Position numbers and translations under genes: made by a program. Below are positions 33,699 through 43,289 of a stretch of DNA of 64,000 nt, in pieces (positions within the stretch are counted from its first letter, which is position 1; every line of letters begins with the position of its first letter). The DNA lies in contig CP069419.1 in assembly GCA_017569285.1 (NCBI GenBank), forward strand, positions 3,038,001 to 3,102,000, written 5' to 3'. This DNA is from Clostridiales bacterium (GTDB lineage: Bacteria > Bacillota > Clostridia > Christensenellales > Aristaeellaceae). The notes under the pieces were generated by a model, which did not search any database, was not told where the DNA came from, and was given only the letters and a program-made list of their open reading frames with translations.

Positions 33699-34317
33699 CA
33701 TCGCACTTCCCAAGGGCAGACTGGGGGAAAAGGTTTACGCCATGTTTGCCGGGGCGGGCTTTGAGTGCCCCGCCCTGCTGGAGAACAGCCGGAAACTGAT
33801 TTTTGACAACGAGGAAGCCGGCGTCCGCTATTTCTGGGTGAAGCCTTCGGACGTGGCCATCTATGTGGAACGCGGCGCCGCGGATATCGGCGTGGCAGGC
33901 AAGGACATCCTGCTGGAGTACCGGCCGGATGTGTACGAGCTGCTGGACCTGAACGTGGGCAAATGCCGGATGGCCGTGGCTGCGCCGGAAGGATTCAAAG
34001 ACAACCAGGACCGGACGCTGCGGGTGGCAACGAAGTTCAGCCGCATTGCAAGAGACTATTACACCTCCCTCGGACGGGACATCGACATCATCCACCTGAA
34101 CGGATCGATTGAGATTGCCCCGATCCTGGGACTGAGCGACGTGATCGTCGATATCGTGGAGACGGGGACGACCCTGCGGGAAAACCACCTGGAGGTTATT
34201 GAGACCATCGTGCCAATCTCCGCCCGGCTGATTGCGAACAAGGCGGGATTCAAATTCAAGACGGAACCGATTGAACGGCTTGTGAATGAGCTCAGGAAGG
34301 AAGTGTCCCAGGAATGA
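33691..34317 (+). CDS. hisG: ATP phosphoribosyltransferase, short form
   Basis: A 208-residue catalytic subunit for the first step of histidine synthesis (ATP + PRPP). IALPKGRLGEK and DIGVAGKDILLEYRP are typical, and the PRPP loop is SDVIVDIVETGTTLRENHLE. The C-terminal regulatory domain of long HisG is absent, consistent with HisZ upstream. Overlaps hisZ (8 bp) and hisD (4 bp). Confidence 0.96.
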   Translation: MLNIALPKGRLGEKVYAMFAGAGFECPALLENSRKLIFDNEEAGVRYFWVKPSDVAIYVERGAADIGVAGKDILLEYRPDVYELLDLNVGKCRMAVAAPEGFKDNQDRTLRVATKFSRIARDYYTSLGRDIDIIHLNGSIEIAPILGLSDVIVDIVETGTTLRENHLEVIETIVPISARLIANKAGFKFKTEPIERLVNELRKEVSQE

Positions 34318-35588
34318 TCCGGATTATGAAATACGGCGAGACGCCGAATACGGAGATTTTTGCCCGCACGATGCCGACCGTGAACGTGACGGACACCGTG
34401 GCGGAAATTATCCGCAACGTGCGCGAAAAGGGCGACAAGGCGCTGCGGGAATATACAAAGAAGTTTGACAAGGCGACGGTGCGGAGCCTGACCGTAACGA
34501 AGAAGGAGATGGAGGAAGGCATCCGGCAGGTGGAGCCGGAATTCATCGCCGTGCTGGAAAAGGCTGCGGCGAACATCCGGAAATTCCACAGCCGGCAGGT
34601 GCGGAACTCGTTTATCATCAACGATGAGGATGGCATCGTGATGGGCCAGAAGGTGATTCCTGTGGACCGAGCGGGCCTGTATGTACCCGGCGGCACCGCG
34701 GCATACCCCTCCACCGTGCTGATGGATGTGATCCCCGCGAAGATCGCCGGGGTGAAGGAAGTGATCGTGACCACCCCTCCGGGAGCGGACGGGAAGATCA
34801 ATCCCGTGATCCTGGCGGCGGCGAAGATCGCCGGGGCGGACCGAATCGTGAAGGCAGGCGGCGCGCAGGCCATCGCGGCGCTGGCATACGGAACGGAATC
34901 CGTGCCGAAGGTGGACAAGATTGTCGGGCCCGGGAACGCGTTTGTGGCGGAGGCAAAGCGCCAGGTATACGGCGTGGTTTCCATCGATATGATCGCCGGG
35001 CCGAGCGAGATCCTGGTGGTGGCGGACGGAAAGAGCAACCCGGCTTACCTGGCGGCGGACCTGCTGAGCCAGGCGGAGCACGACAAGCTGGCCAGCGCGG
35101 TGCTGGTGACCGACTCCATGAAGCTGGCCAAGGCAGTCAGCAAGGAGCTGGAGAAGCAGCTGCCGGAGCTGGAACGGTACGAAATCGCCCGGGCATCCAT
35201 TGACAACAACGGCAAGATCATTGTGGCAGACGACCTGAAGAAGGCCATCGACATCGCAAACGAGATCGCGCCGGAACACCTGGAGCTGTGCGTGGACAAT
35301 CCGTTTGACTACCTGGACAGCATCCGGCACGCGGGATCCGTATTCATGGGCCGTAACTGCCCGGAGGCGCTGGGCGACTACCTGGCGGGACCGAACCACA
35401 CCCTGCCCACGCAGGGAACGGCGAAGTTCTCCAGCCCGCTGTCGGTGGATGACTTTGTGAAGAAAACGCAGTATACTTACTTCACGCGGGACGCGCTGGC
35501 ACGGGTTGCGGAGGACGTGGACCTGTTTGCGCGGAAGGAAGGGCTGACCGCGCACGCGCGCAGCGCCACGATCCGCACCAGGGAATAA
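34314..35588 (+). CDS. hisD: histidinol dehydrogenase
   Basis: A 424-residue zinc enzyme that oxidises L-histidinol to L-histidine in two NAD-dependent steps. Motifs are VPGGTAAYPSTVLMDVIPAKIAGV, GPGNAFVAEAKR, SIDMIAGPSEILVVAD, LLSQAEHD and AGPNHTLPTQGTAKFSSPLSV; the zinc and catalytic His/Glu residues (SQAEHD, EIAPEHLEL) are present. It starts ATGA on the hisG stop. Length is normal. Confidence 0.97.
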   Translation: MIRIMKYGETPNTEIFARTMPTVNVTDTVAEIIRNVREKGDKALREYTKKFDKATVRSLTVTKKEMEEGIRQVEPEFIAVLEKAAANIRKFHSRQVRNSFIINDEDGIVMGQKVIPVDRAGLYVPGGTAAYPSTVLMDVIPAKIAGVKEVIVTTPPGADGKINPVILAAAKIAGADRIVKAGGAQAIAALAYGTESVPKVDKIVGPGNAFVAEAKRQVYGVVSIDMIAGPSEILVVADGKSNPAYLAADLLSQAEHDKLASAVLVTDSMKLAKAVSKELEKQLPELERYEIARASIDNNGKIIVADDLKKAIDIANEIAPEHLELCVDNPFDYLDSIRHAGSVFMGRNCPEALGDYLAGPNHTLPTQGTAKFSSPLSVDDFVKKTQYTYFTRDALARVAEDVDLFARKEGLTAHARSATIRTRE

Positions 35589-35620
35589 AAAGATTAACGG
35601 AATCAGGGAGACAGTGGAAT

Positions 35621-36679
35621 ATGAGCCGTTATTTTTCGGATAAGTACGCGACCCTGAAGGCATATGTACCGGGAGAACAGCCGCGGAACCAGAAGTACAT
35701 CAAGCTGAACACCAACGAGAATCCGTATCCGCCGCACCCCGCGGTGGCAAAAGCCGCGGAGGAGGCCGCAAAGAGCCTGCAGCTCTATTCGGACACAGAA
35801 AGCACCAGCCTGCGGGCGGCCCTGGCCAAACGGCTGAACGTTTCGATGGATGAGCTGATCATCACAAACGGATCGGATGAGGTGCTGAACTTCGCGTTTA
35901 TGGCATTCTGCGACAAGCATACGCCGGCGGTATTCGCGGATATCACTTACGGATTCTACCCGGTGTTCGCGCAGATTGACCAGGTGCCGTACCGGGAGAT
36001 TCCGCTGCAGGACGACCTGACCATCCGGATTCAGGACTATTTCCAGACAGCCGGGACGATCTTCATCGCCAACCCGAACGCACCGACGGCCATTGCCCTG
36101 ACGCGGGAGGAGATTGTGCAGATCCTGGAGCAGAATCCCTACAACGTGGTGGTTGTGGACGAGGCGTATGTGGACTTCGGCGCGGAAAGCTGCGTGCCGC
36201 TGATCCGGGAATATGACAACCTGCTGGTAACCCAGACGTTCTCCAAGAGCCGCAGCATGGCGGGCGCCCGGCTGGGAATCGGCATCGCGAACCCGGAGCT
36301 GATCCGGGACCTGAAGACGGTGCAGTTTTCCACCAATCCCTACAACATTGACAGCGTGACCATGGCGGCCGGGACGGTGTGCGTGGAGAACGACGAATAC
36401 AACATGGAGAACTGCCGCAGGATTATCGAAACCCGCGAGTGGGCCCGGCAGAAATTCGAGGAGCTTGGATTTGAGGTAACGCCTTCCCGGACGAACTTCC
36501 TGTTTGCCCGGCACCCGGAAATCTCCGGTGAGGACCTGTACCTGAAGCTGAAGGAACAGGGCGTCCTGATCCGCCACTTCAGCGTGGAACGGATCAAGGA
36601 TTACAACCGGATTACGATCGGTACCCGGGAAGACATGGAGACGGTGATCGAAAAGATCAGCCGGATCCTGAAAGCATAA
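35621..36679 (+). CDS. hisC: histidinol-phosphate aminotransferase
   Basis: A 352-residue PLP-dependent class I/II aminotransferase. [12 protein letters not shown] and [11 protein letters not shown] are typical of HisC. NPNAPTA contacts [12 protein letters not shown] carries the Asp for the pyridine nitrogen, and [14 protein letters not shown] carries the Schiff-base Lys209. The spacing of 32 bp from hisD includes its own AGGGAG ribosome-binding site. Confidence 0.96.
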   Translation: MSRYFSDKYATLKAYVPGEQPRNQKYIKLNTNENPYPPHPAVAKAAEEAAKSLQLYSDTESTSLRAALAKRLNVSMDELIITNGSDEVLNFAFMAFCDKHTPAVFADITYGFYPVFAQIDQVPYREIPLQDDLTIRIQDYFQTAGTIFIANPNAPTAIALTREEIVQILEQNPYNVVVVDEAYVDFGAESCVPLIREYDNLLVTQTFSKSRSMAGARLGIGIANPELIRDLKTVQFSTNPYNIDSVTMAAGTVCVENDEYNMENCRRIIETREWARQKFEELGFEVTPSRTNFLFARHPEISGEDLYLKLKEQGVLIRHFSVERIKDYNRITIGTREDMETVIEKISRILKA

Positions 36680-36695
36680 AAAGGAGGACTGCGGT

Positions 36696-37283
36696 ATGCG
36701 GCAGAGCGAGATCAGCCGGAAGACGGGCGAAACGGACGTGCAGGTCCGGCTGGACCTGGACGGAACCGGAGAATACGCGATTGACACGGGAGTCGGATTC
36801 CTGAACCACATGCTGGAGCTGTTTGCCCGGCACGGCCGGTTCAACCTGCAGGTGACCTGCAAGGGCGACACCTGGGTGGACGACCACCACTCCACAGAGG
36901 ATATCGGAATCGCCCTGGGCCAGGCCTTTGACAAGGCGCTGGGCGACCGGAAGGGAATTACCCGGTACGGGAGCATGCTGCTGCCGATGGACGAGAGCCT
37001 GATCGAGAGCGCCGTGGACATTTCCGGACGGGGAATGCTGGCTTACGGGCTGGTCATTCCGACGGAGAAGGTCGGGACATTCGACACCGAGCTGGTGGAG
37101 GATTTCTTCCAGGCATTTGCCCAGAACGCGCGGTGCACGCTGCATATCCGCCAGCTGGCGGGACGGAACAGCCACCACATCATTGAGGGGGCGTTCAAGA
37201 GCGTGGCCCGGAGCCTGCGGGCGGCCGTGAAGATCGACCCGGACACAGCGGGTGAGATTCCCTCCACGAAAGGAGTACTGTGA
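36696..37283 (+). CDS. hisB: imidazoleglycerol-phosphate dehydratase
   Basis: A 195-residue monofunctional Mn-dependent dehydratase. [34 protein letters not shown] and [19 protein letters not shown] hold the metal-binding His/Glu residues. It has no fused phosphatase, so the phosphatase step falls to hisJ at the operon end. It follows hisC after 16 bp with AAAGGAGG. Confidence 0.97.
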   Translation: MRQSEISRKTGETDVQVRLDLDGTGEYAIDTGVGFLNHMLELFARHGRFNLQVTCKGDTWVDDHHSTEDIGIALGQAFDKALGDRKGITRYGSMLLPMDESLIESAVDISGRGMLAYGLVIPTEKVGTFDTELVEDFFQAFAQNARCTLHIRQLAGRNSHHIIEGAFKSVARSLRAAVKIDPDTAGEIPSTKGVL

Positions 37284-37903
37284 TGACAGCCATCATTGAC
37301 TATGGCGTCGGGAATTTGTTTTCCCTTCGCTCCTCCTTCGCGGCAATCGGCGAGGATGCCGAGGTGACTGCCGATCCGGAACGGATCCGGTCGGCAGACC
37401 GGGTGATCCTGCCCGGCGTCGGCGCCTTTGAAGACGCCGCGCGCAAGCTGCGGGAAAGCGGACTGGATGAAGTGGTCCGGGAGGAGGCGGCGAAGGGAAA
37501 GCCGCTGCTGGGCATCTGCCTGGGAATGCAGATGCTGTTTGAGCGCAGCTATGAATACGGCGAGCATCCGGGACTGGGCCTGCTGAAGGGCGTGATCCGC
37601 CCGATGGCCGGTCGGATTCCGGAAAACCTGAAGATTCCCCAGATGGGATGGAATGACCTGAAGATCAAAAAGGAATCCCCGCTGCTGAAGTACACCCGGG
37701 AGGGGGATTATGTGTACTTTGTCCACTCCTTCAGCGCGGTGGAATGCGAAGAGTCCCTGCTGGCCACGGTGGAATACGGCGAAGAGATTACCGCGTGTGT
37801 CGGCAAGGACAACGTGTTCGGCTGCCAGTTCCATCCGGAAAAGAGCAGCAATACGGGACTGCAGATCCTGCGGGCCTTCTGTGAAACGGAGGGAATCGCA
37901 TGA
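37283..37903 (+). CDS. hisH: imidazole glycerol phosphate synthase, glutaminase subunit
   Basis: A 206-residue class I glutamine amidotransferase that feeds ammonia to HisF. The catalytic triad is Cys79 (LLGICLGMQMLF), His184 and Glu186 (CQFHPEKSSNTG). YVHSF-like VYFVHSF is present. The ATG at 37283 follows AAAGGAGT and shares its A with the hisB stop (TGATG); a GTG one codon earlier is less likely. Confidence 0.96.
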   Translation: MTAIIDYGVGNLFSLRSSFAAIGEDAEVTADPERIRSADRVILPGVGAFEDAARKLRESGLDEVVREEAAKGKPLLGICLGMQMLFERSYEYGEHPGLGLLKGVIRPMAGRIPENLKIPQMGWNDLKIKKESPLLKYTREGDYVYFVHSFSAVECEESLLATVEYGEEITACVGKDNVFGCQFHPEKSSNTGLQILRAFCETEGIA

Positions 37904-38613
37904 TCCTGTTTCCCGCGATTGATTTGTTTGAAGGCAAGGCGGTCCGCCTGTTCAAGGGCGACTATGCCCAGATGACCGTTTACAGCGAGCATCCGGAAGA
38001 GATCGGGAAGGACTTTGCCGCCTGCGGCACGACCCATGCCCACCTGGTGGACCTGGAGGGCGCAAAGAGCGGCGAGACACCGAACCTGGAGACGGTGATC
38101 CGGATCCGGGAGAGCAGCGGACTGTTCTGCGAGATCGGCGGCGGCATCCGGAGCATGGAGGTTGTGAAGCGCTACCTGGACGCCGGGCTGGACCGGGTGA
38201 TCCTCGGGACGGCGGCGGTGGAGGATGAGAAATTCCTGACCGCGGCGGTGGAAAAATACGGGGAGAAGATCGCCGTCGGCGCGGACGTCCGGGACGGATT
38301 TATCGCCGTGAAGGGATGGACGGAAAAATCCTCCATCGGCCTGATGGACTTCTGCCGGAAGATGGAAAAGATCGGCGTAAAGACCCTGATCTGCACGGAT
38401 ATCTCCCGGGACGGCGCAATGCGCGGGACAAACCGCGAAATGTACAGGCAGCTGTCTGAGGAACTGGGGCTGCAGATTACGGCATCCGGCGGGGTATCCA
38501 GCCTGGAGGACGTGGAAAGCCTGCGGAAGATGAACCTGTACGGCGCGATTATCGGCAAGGCCTACTACACAGGCGATATTGACCTGAAGAAAGCATTGGA
38601 GGCGGCCCGGTGA
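37900..38613 (+). CDS. hisA: phosphoribosylformimino-AICAR-phosphate isomerase
   Basis: A 237-residue TIM-barrel isomerase. The N-terminal FPAIDLFEGKAVRL has the catalytic Asp8, the first phosphate motif is EIGGGIRSME and the second SGGVSSLEDV. Asp in ICTDISRDGAM is the second acid. It overlaps hisH and hisF by 4 bp each. Confidence 0.96.
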   Translation: MILFPAIDLFEGKAVRLFKGDYAQMTVYSEHPEEIGKDFAACGTTHAHLVDLEGAKSGETPNLETVIRIRESSGLFCEIGGGIRSMEVVKRYLDAGLDRVILGTAAVEDEKFLTAAVEKYGEKIAVGADVRDGFIAVKGWTEKSSIGLMDFCRKMEKIGVKTLICTDISRDGAMRGTNREMYRQLSEELGLQITASGGVSSLEDVESLRKMNLYGAIIGKAYYTGDIDLKKALEAAR

Positions 38614-39368
38614 TTACCAAGAGAATTATACCCTGCCTGGACGTGAAGGACGGACGGGTGGTCAAGGGCGTGAATTTCCAGAACCTTGGGGACGTGGATT
38701 CCCCGGTGAAGCTGGCCAAGTATTACAGCGACTGCGGCGCGGACGAGCTGGTGTTTTACGACATTACCGCCAGCGCGGAGGGCCGGGCGCTGTTTACGGA
38801 TATCCTGACGGAAACCGCGCGGACGGTATTCATTCCGCTGACGGTCGGCGGAGGCATCAACACGACGGATGACTTTGACCGTGTGCTGAAGTGCGGTGCG
38901 GACAAGGTGTCGGTCAACTCCGGCGCGATCCGGGATCCTTCGCTGGTGGGCAAGGCAGCCAGGCTGTACGGCGACCAGTGCGTGGTGCTGAGCGTGGACG
39001 TGAAGCGGGTGGACGGCGTATTCCGGATCTTCGCCAAGGGCGGCCGGGAGAACACCGGGCTGGAAGCAATCGAGTGGGTCCGCCGCTGTGTCGGCGAAGG
39101 CGCCGGTGAGGTCGTGGTGAACTCCATGGACACGGACGGCGTGAAGCAGGGATTTGACCTGGAACTGCTGGAGAAGGTGTGCTGCGCGGTGAAGGTGCCG
39201 GTGATCGCCTCCGGCGGCGCCGGGAAGATCGAGGACTTCATTACGCTGTTCAAAACGCTGCCCGGTGTGGACGCGGGGCTGGCGGCTTCCATCTTCCACT
39301 TCGGGGAAGTGAAGATTGCCGACCTGAAGCAGGAAATGCGAAGGAACGGGATCAGCGCGAGGATCTGA
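38610..39368 (+). CDS. hisF: imidazole glycerol phosphate synthase, cyclase subunit
   Basis: A 252-residue TIM barrel making imidazole glycerol phosphate and AICAR with HisH. It starts with GTG at 38610 inside the hisA stop. [18 protein letters not shown] holds Asp11, [18 protein letters not shown] the second catalytic Asp, and VGGGI and SGGAG are the phosphate-binding loops. AICAR produced here can enter purine synthesis. Confidence 0.97.
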   Translation: MITKRIIPCLDVKDGRVVKGVNFQNLGDVDSPVKLAKYYSDCGADELVFYDITASAEGRALFTDILTETARTVFIPLTVGGGINTTDDFDRVLKCGADKVSVNSGAIRDPSLVGKAARLYGDQCVVLSVDVKRVDGVFRIFAKGGRENTGLEAIEWVRRCVGEGAGEVVVNSMDTDGVKQGFDLELLEKVCCAVKVPVIASGGAGKIEDFITLFKTLPGVDAGLAASIFHFGEVKIADLKQEMRRNGISARI

Positions 39369-39414
39369 ACCGGATTCCGGTAAAATATATACATCTGTAA
39401 AGGAGCAGGAAACC

Positions 39415-40062
39415 ATGCTGAATATCGATGAACTGAAGTTTGATGAAAAAGGACTGATTCCGGCGATTGTGACGGATGCCATCAGCGGCAAGGTGCTGAC
39501 GCTGGCGTACATGAATAAGGAAAGCCTGAAGATCTCCATGGAGAAGGGGCTGACCTGCTTCTGGAGCCGGAGCCGGCAGGAACTGTGGCTGAAGGGTGAG
39601 ACCAGCGGCAACTACCAGCATATCGTATCCATTACGGCGGACTGCGACCGGGATGCCCTGCTGGTGAAGGTGGAAAAGGACGGCCCGGCCTGCCATACCG
39701 GCGCGGAATCCTGCTTCAACGACGAAGTGTGGGAGAGCGATGAGCTGCATGAGTTCACCTACGAAGGGCTGATGAACCTGCTGATCGGCCGGAAGATCGA
39801 GAAGAAGGAAGGCTCCTATACTACCTACCTGTTTGAGAAAGGACTGGACAAGATCCTGAAGAAGGTGGGCGAGGAGACCACGGAAGTGATCATCGCCGCG
39901 AAGGACAAGGACAAGAAGAACACTGTGTATGAAATCGCGGACCTTGCGTACCACGTCATGGTGCTGATGATTGAAGCGGGGATCTCCCTGGAGGATATCC
40001 ACCGGGAGCTGGCATCCCGCCATGTGATTGACAAGAAAGTAAAGCAGGAGAAAATGGTCTGA
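39415..40062 (+). CDS. hisIE: bifunctional phosphoribosyl-AMP cyclohydrolase / phosphoribosyl-ATP diphosphatase
   Basis: A 215-residue fusion. The HisI part (1 to about 115) has [36 protein letters not shown] and the metal site DCDRDALL...[12 protein letters not shown]. The HisE part (about 120-215) is the MazG-like EEKxxEExxE helix pair, here [17 protein letters not shown]. These are steps 2 and 3 of the pathway. The 46-bp gap before it is the largest after hisZ and contains AAAGGAGCAGG as ribosome-binding site. Confidence 0.95.
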   Translation: MLNIDELKFDEKGLIPAIVTDAISGKVLTLAYMNKESLKISMEKGLTCFWSRSRQELWLKGETSGNYQHIVSITADCDRDALLVKVEKDGPACHTGAESCFNDEVWESDELHEFTYEGLMNLLIGRKIEKKEGSYTTYLFEKGLDKILKKVGEETTEVIIAAKDKDKKNTVYEIADLAYHVMVLMIEAGISLEDIHRELASRHVIDKKVKQEKMV

Positions 40063-40793
40063 TGTTCGATCTTCACATGCATACCGTCTGGTCCGACGGG
40101 ACGAATACGGCGGAGGAGATGGTACAGGAAGCAATCCGGAAGGGACTGGAAACCGTCGGGATTTCCGACCACAGCTCCGGGGACCCCTGCGGGATGACGC
40201 TGGAGCAGAGCGCGGACTACCGTGCGGAGATCGCCCGGCTGAAGGAAAAGTATGCCGGACAGATCCGCGTGCTGTGTGGGCTGGAACGGGACTACTTTAC
40301 CGACGACTTTGCTGATTACGACTATACGATCGGATCGGTTCACTGGCTTGCCATGCCGGACGGACATCATGTGCCCGTTGACTACATGGCGGAAAAGCTG
40401 CGGGAAGGTGCGGACAAGTATTTCGGCGGCGACTTCTACGCCCTGGCGGAAGCTTACTACGCGATGATGGCCAAAGTAGTGGAAGTGACGAAATGCGACA
40501 TCATCGGGCATTTTGACCTGATTACCAAGTTCATCGAGCAGGATCCTGCCTTTGACACAAACCATCCGCGGTATGTGAAAGCCTGGCAGCAGGCGGCGGA
40601 TGAGCTGCTGAAGACCGGGAAACCCTTTGAGGTGAACACCGGCGCAATCTCCCGGGGATACCGGACAACGCCGTATCCGGCGAAGGAGATCCGGGATTAT
40701 ATCCGGGAACACGGCGGAAAGCTCATCATGTCCAGCGACGCGCACGCGAAGGAGAATATCGCGTTCCGGTTTGATGAGTGGGAAGGGAAATAA
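40062..40793 (+). CDS. hisJ: histidinol-phosphatase, PHP type
   Basis: A 243-residue PHP-domain phosphatase that makes histidinol from histidinol phosphate. Metal-binding motifs are DLHMHTVWSDGT, ISDHSSGD, CGLERDYF, IGHFDLITKF and the C-terminal SSDAHAKENI. It starts on the hisIE stop (TGATG). Its place at the end of an otherwise complete his operon lacking any other phosphatase supports the assignment over a general PHP enzyme. Confidence 0.9.
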   Translation: MFDLHMHTVWSDGTNTAEEMVQEAIRKGLETVGISDHSSGDPCGMTLEQSADYRAEIARLKEKYAGQIRVLCGLERDYFTDDFADYDYTIGSVHWLAMPDGHHVPVDYMAEKLREGADKYFGGDFYALAEAYYAMMAKVVEVTKCDIIGHFDLITKFIEQDPAFDTNHPRYVKAWQQAADELLKTGKPFEVNTGAISRGYRTTPYPAKEIRDYIREHGGKLIMSSDAHAKENIAFRFDEWEGK

Positions 40794-40815
40794 GCAGGGG
40801 AAACCCTGCTTTTTC
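40793..40815 (+). terminator. terminator of the his operon
   Basis: AGCAGGG / CCCTGCT stem with a GAAA tetraloop followed by TTTTC. It begins right at the hisJ stop codon. Confidence 0.9.
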
Positions 40816-40853
40816 TTTGTAAAAAACATATAATGATGCTCAAACTCAGTAAA

Positions 40854-41031
40854 ACCCGATTTGGGATTTTTCTTGCCTGGTCGCTCCTCAGTTCGCTTCA
40901 ATCCGAGGAATTTCGTCTCGGGACACGGCTCTCGCCTGTATTCAGCACGCAGCGGCTGCTAAGCTCTGCCGTCGCTTTACAGCTCGGCAATCGCTAAGCA
41001 TCGGCTTGCTTCATAACGTCCCGAAACGAAA
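40854..41031. other. non-coding stretch with long-range inverted repeat
   Basis: Between the his terminator and the vWA gene. TTTCGTCTCGGGAC (40911-40924) is complementary to GTCCCGAAACGAAA (41018-41031) with one mismatch, enclosing 93 bp that hold further short related elements (GCTAAGC at two places, AGCTCTGCCG and AGCTCGGCAA). A small hairpin of the CCCGATTTGGG type with a following T-run lies near 40857-40872. No coding frame fits, and no known RNA family was recognised. It may be a structured RNA or a dispersed repeat. Confidence 0.4.
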
Positions 41032-41171
41032 CACCCCGGGTTTTCGCTTGTCAGAAAATACTTGCAATTGAAAGGATGTAAAAAATAAAAATCGGCCGGG
41101 AACTTTTTCGGATTCCGTGCGTCTGACAGGATGAGACCGGGAGAACCGGACACTGAAAGGAGAACACGGAG

Positions 41172-43007
41172 ATGAAAAAGATCATTGCGGCATTGCTGGC
41201 GGCGGTCCTGGCGCTGACCGGGATGGCGGCGGCGTTCGCGGAAGGAAACGAGATCCTGCGGAAGGGCGACAGCGGAGAGAAAGTGACATGGATCCAGACG
41301 AGGCTGATTGAGCTGGAGTACCTGGAGGGAAATGCCACCGGAACATTTGATGACGCTACGGAGAAAGCGCTGCAGTGGTTCCAGAAGGATAACAGGCTGC
41401 TGGCAACGGGAATGGCGGACGAGACCACGATGAACGTGCTGGCGGAATGTACGAAGAAAGCGTACAAGCCGACCGATTCGGGCCTGGAATGGTTGTTCGG
41501 GGACAGTGTGGTGTACGAGGCGTGCACGGAAGCCGACGCAAGTGTGAATTACGCACCCATGCCGATGACCACCGCAGCCGCCATGAAGATGATGGATACG
41601 GGTTACTGGAATACGGAGGAGTACACCACATTCCGGGGCAACCGTTTCCTGAGCACGAAGGTATCCCCGCTGAGCACCTTTGCGGCGGACGTGGATACCT
41701 CCAGCTACACACTGCTGCGGCGGAAGATTCTGAGCGGGGAACGGGTGCCGGCAGACAGCGTGCGGATTGAGGAGATGCTGAATTATTTCCGGTATGACTA
41801 CAAACAGCCGGAAGGGGACGAGCCGTTCGGCGTGACGATTACCTGCGCACCGTGCCCCTGGAATGAAAAGACACAGCTGCTGCAGATCGGCCTGCAGGCG
41901 AAGGTGATTGAGGAAGAAAACCGGCCGGGGCATAACCTGGTGTTCCTGATTGATACATCGGGCAGCATGCAGGGGGAAGACCGGCTGGACCTGGTGAAGC
42001 GCGCGTTCCTGATGCTGCTGGATGACCTGAAGCCGGAAGACACGGTGTCCATCGTAACCTATGCCAGCCGGGACCGCGTGGTGATTGAAGGCGTGCCGGC
42101 CCGGGAAAAGACCCGGATTATGGAAGCCATCAACGAGCTGGAAGCTCACGGATCGACCAACGGCAGCGCCGGCATCATGCGGGCATATGAAATCGCGGAG
42201 AAGTACTACCTGAAGGATGGTGTGAACCGCATCCTGCTGGCGACAGACGGCGACCTGAACGTCGGCATGACCAGCGAGGGCGACCTGGCCCGGCTGGCGG
42301 AAGAAAAGCGCAAAGGCGGCGTAAGCCTGACCTGCCTGGGGTTCGGCATGGGCAACTACAAGGACAACAAGATGGAAGCGCTGGCGGATTACGGCAACGG
42401 CAACTGTTGGTATATCGATACGATCCATGAGGCGCGGAAGGCCCTGGTGACCGAAGGCGGCGGAACCTTCATCACCGTGGCGAAAGACGTGAAGATCCAG
42501 GTGGACTTCAATCCGGCATATGTGCGCGGATACCGGCTGATCGGCTATGAAGACCGGCTGCTGGAGGCGGAGGATTTCGCGAATGACGCGGTGGACGGCG
42601 GCGAGATCGGCAGCGGGCACCGGATGACAGCCCTGTATGAGATCGTTCCGGCAGGCTCCGACTTTGACTTCGGTGACGCGGAAAGCCGGTATTCCATGGC
42701 AGTTCAGAAAGTGGGCAGCCAGGAAATGCTGACTGTCAGCATCCGTGCCAAGGAGCCGGACGGCAACGAAAGCCGGCTGTATGAATATCCGGTGAGTGCC
42801 GCGACGGTGAGCACAGAGATGGATGACAACATGAAGTTTGCGGCGGCGGTGATCGAGACCGGCATGATCCTGCGGGACAGCGAGTGGAAGGGAACCGCCA
42901 CATATGCCGGCGCACTGGAACTGCTGCGGAGCTGCGGCAGCGTGACCGGGGACAGCTGCAAGGAAGAATTTGTGTACCTGGTGAACCTGCTGGAGCGTGG
43001 AAACTGA
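41172..43007 (+). CDS. secreted vWA-domain protein with peptidoglycan-binding domain
   Basis: A 611-residue exported protein. The signal peptide MKKIIAALLAAVLALTGMA ends near AFA. A peptidoglycan-binding domain (about residues 28-95, LRKGDSGEKVTWIQTRLIEL) is followed by a YfbK-type N-terminal vWA-associated segment (PLSTFAADVDTSSYTLLRRKI), the von Willebrand A domain with the MIDAS motif DTSGS starting at Asp261, and a DUF3520-like C-terminal beta domain. Such proteins are thought to mediate metal-dependent protein contacts at the envelope. A hairpin follows the stop. No lipobox is present. The start has GAAAGGAGAAC upstream. Confidence 0.9.
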   Translation: MKKIIAALLAAVLALTGMAAAFAEGNEILRKGDSGEKVTWIQTRLIELEYLEGNATGTFDDATEKALQWFQKDNRLLATGMADETTMNVLAECTKKAYKPTDSGLEWLFGDSVVYEACTEADASVNYAPMPMTTAAAMKMMDTGYWNTEEYTTFRGNRFLSTKVSPLSTFAADVDTSSYTLLRRKILSGERVPADSVRIEEMLNYFRYDYKQPEGDEPFGVTITCAPCPWNEKTQLLQIGLQAKVIEEENRPGHNLVFLIDTSGSMQGEDRLDLVKRAFLMLLDDLKPEDTVSIVTYASRDRVVIEGVPAREKTRIMEAINELEAHGSTNGSAGIMRAYEIAEKYYLKDGVNRILLATDGDLNVGMTSEGDLARLAEEKRKGGVSLTCLGFGMGNYKDNKMEALADYGNGNCWYIDTIHEARKALVTEGGGTFITVAKDVKIQVDFNPAYVRGYRLIGYEDRLLEAEDFANDAVDGGEIGSGHRMTALYEIVPAGSDFDFGDAESRYSMAVQKVGSQEMLTVSIRAKEPDGNESRLYEYPVSAATVSTEMDDNMKFAAAVIETGMILRDSEWKGTATYAGALELLRSCGSVTGDSCKEEFVYLVNLLERGN

Positions 43008-43024
43008 CAGCGGGAAATGAAACG

Positions 43025-43055
43025 GGCGGGGTATCTGGAAGGATATCCCGCCTTT
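43025..43055 (+). terminator. terminator after the vWA gene
   Basis: GGCGGGGTATC / GATATCCCGCC, 11 pairs with one wobble, 6-base loop, then TTTG. The T-tract is short. Confidence 0.65.
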
Positions 43056-43076
43056 GCGCGTTATATGGATGTCCGG

Positions 43077-43105
43077 TTGATTTTTGCGGGGGACAATGCT
43101 ATTCT
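43077..43105 (+). promoter_or_regulatory. promoter of the CXXC/Fe-S/TlpA operon
   Basis: TTGATT (43077-43082), 17-bp spacer, TATTCT (43100-43105). Confidence 0.6.
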
Positions 43106-43145
43106 CTTGGAAGAACCTCCGGAAAAAAAGGAGTGATCGGGCATA

Positions 43146-43289
43146 ATGAAAGAATGGCGGAGATGGCTGCCGGCGGTGTTCTTCATCGCGGCCCTGGGCA
43201 TGTGCGTATACGGCGCGGTGACCGGGCAGGCGGAGGACGTGCTGCGGAAGGCCATCCGGATCTGTATGGAGTGTATCGGCCTTGGGTAA
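43146..43289 (+). CDS. CD1871A-type 47-residue CXXC membrane protein
   Basis: A very small protein: a basic start (MKEWRRW), one membrane helix (about residues 8-25), then RKAIRICMECIGLG at the end, with Cys40 and Cys43 forming the CXXC motif. This ending is the signature of the CD1871A family of CXXC small proteins. It overlaps the following Fe-S protein gene by 8 bp and belongs to a three-gene operon with it and a thioredoxin-like protein, so a role in electron or thiol transfer at the membrane is likely. AAGGAG lies about 12 bases before the ATG. Confidence 0.85.
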   Translation: MKEWRRWLPAVFFIAALGMCVYGAVTGQAEDVLRKAIRICMECIGLG

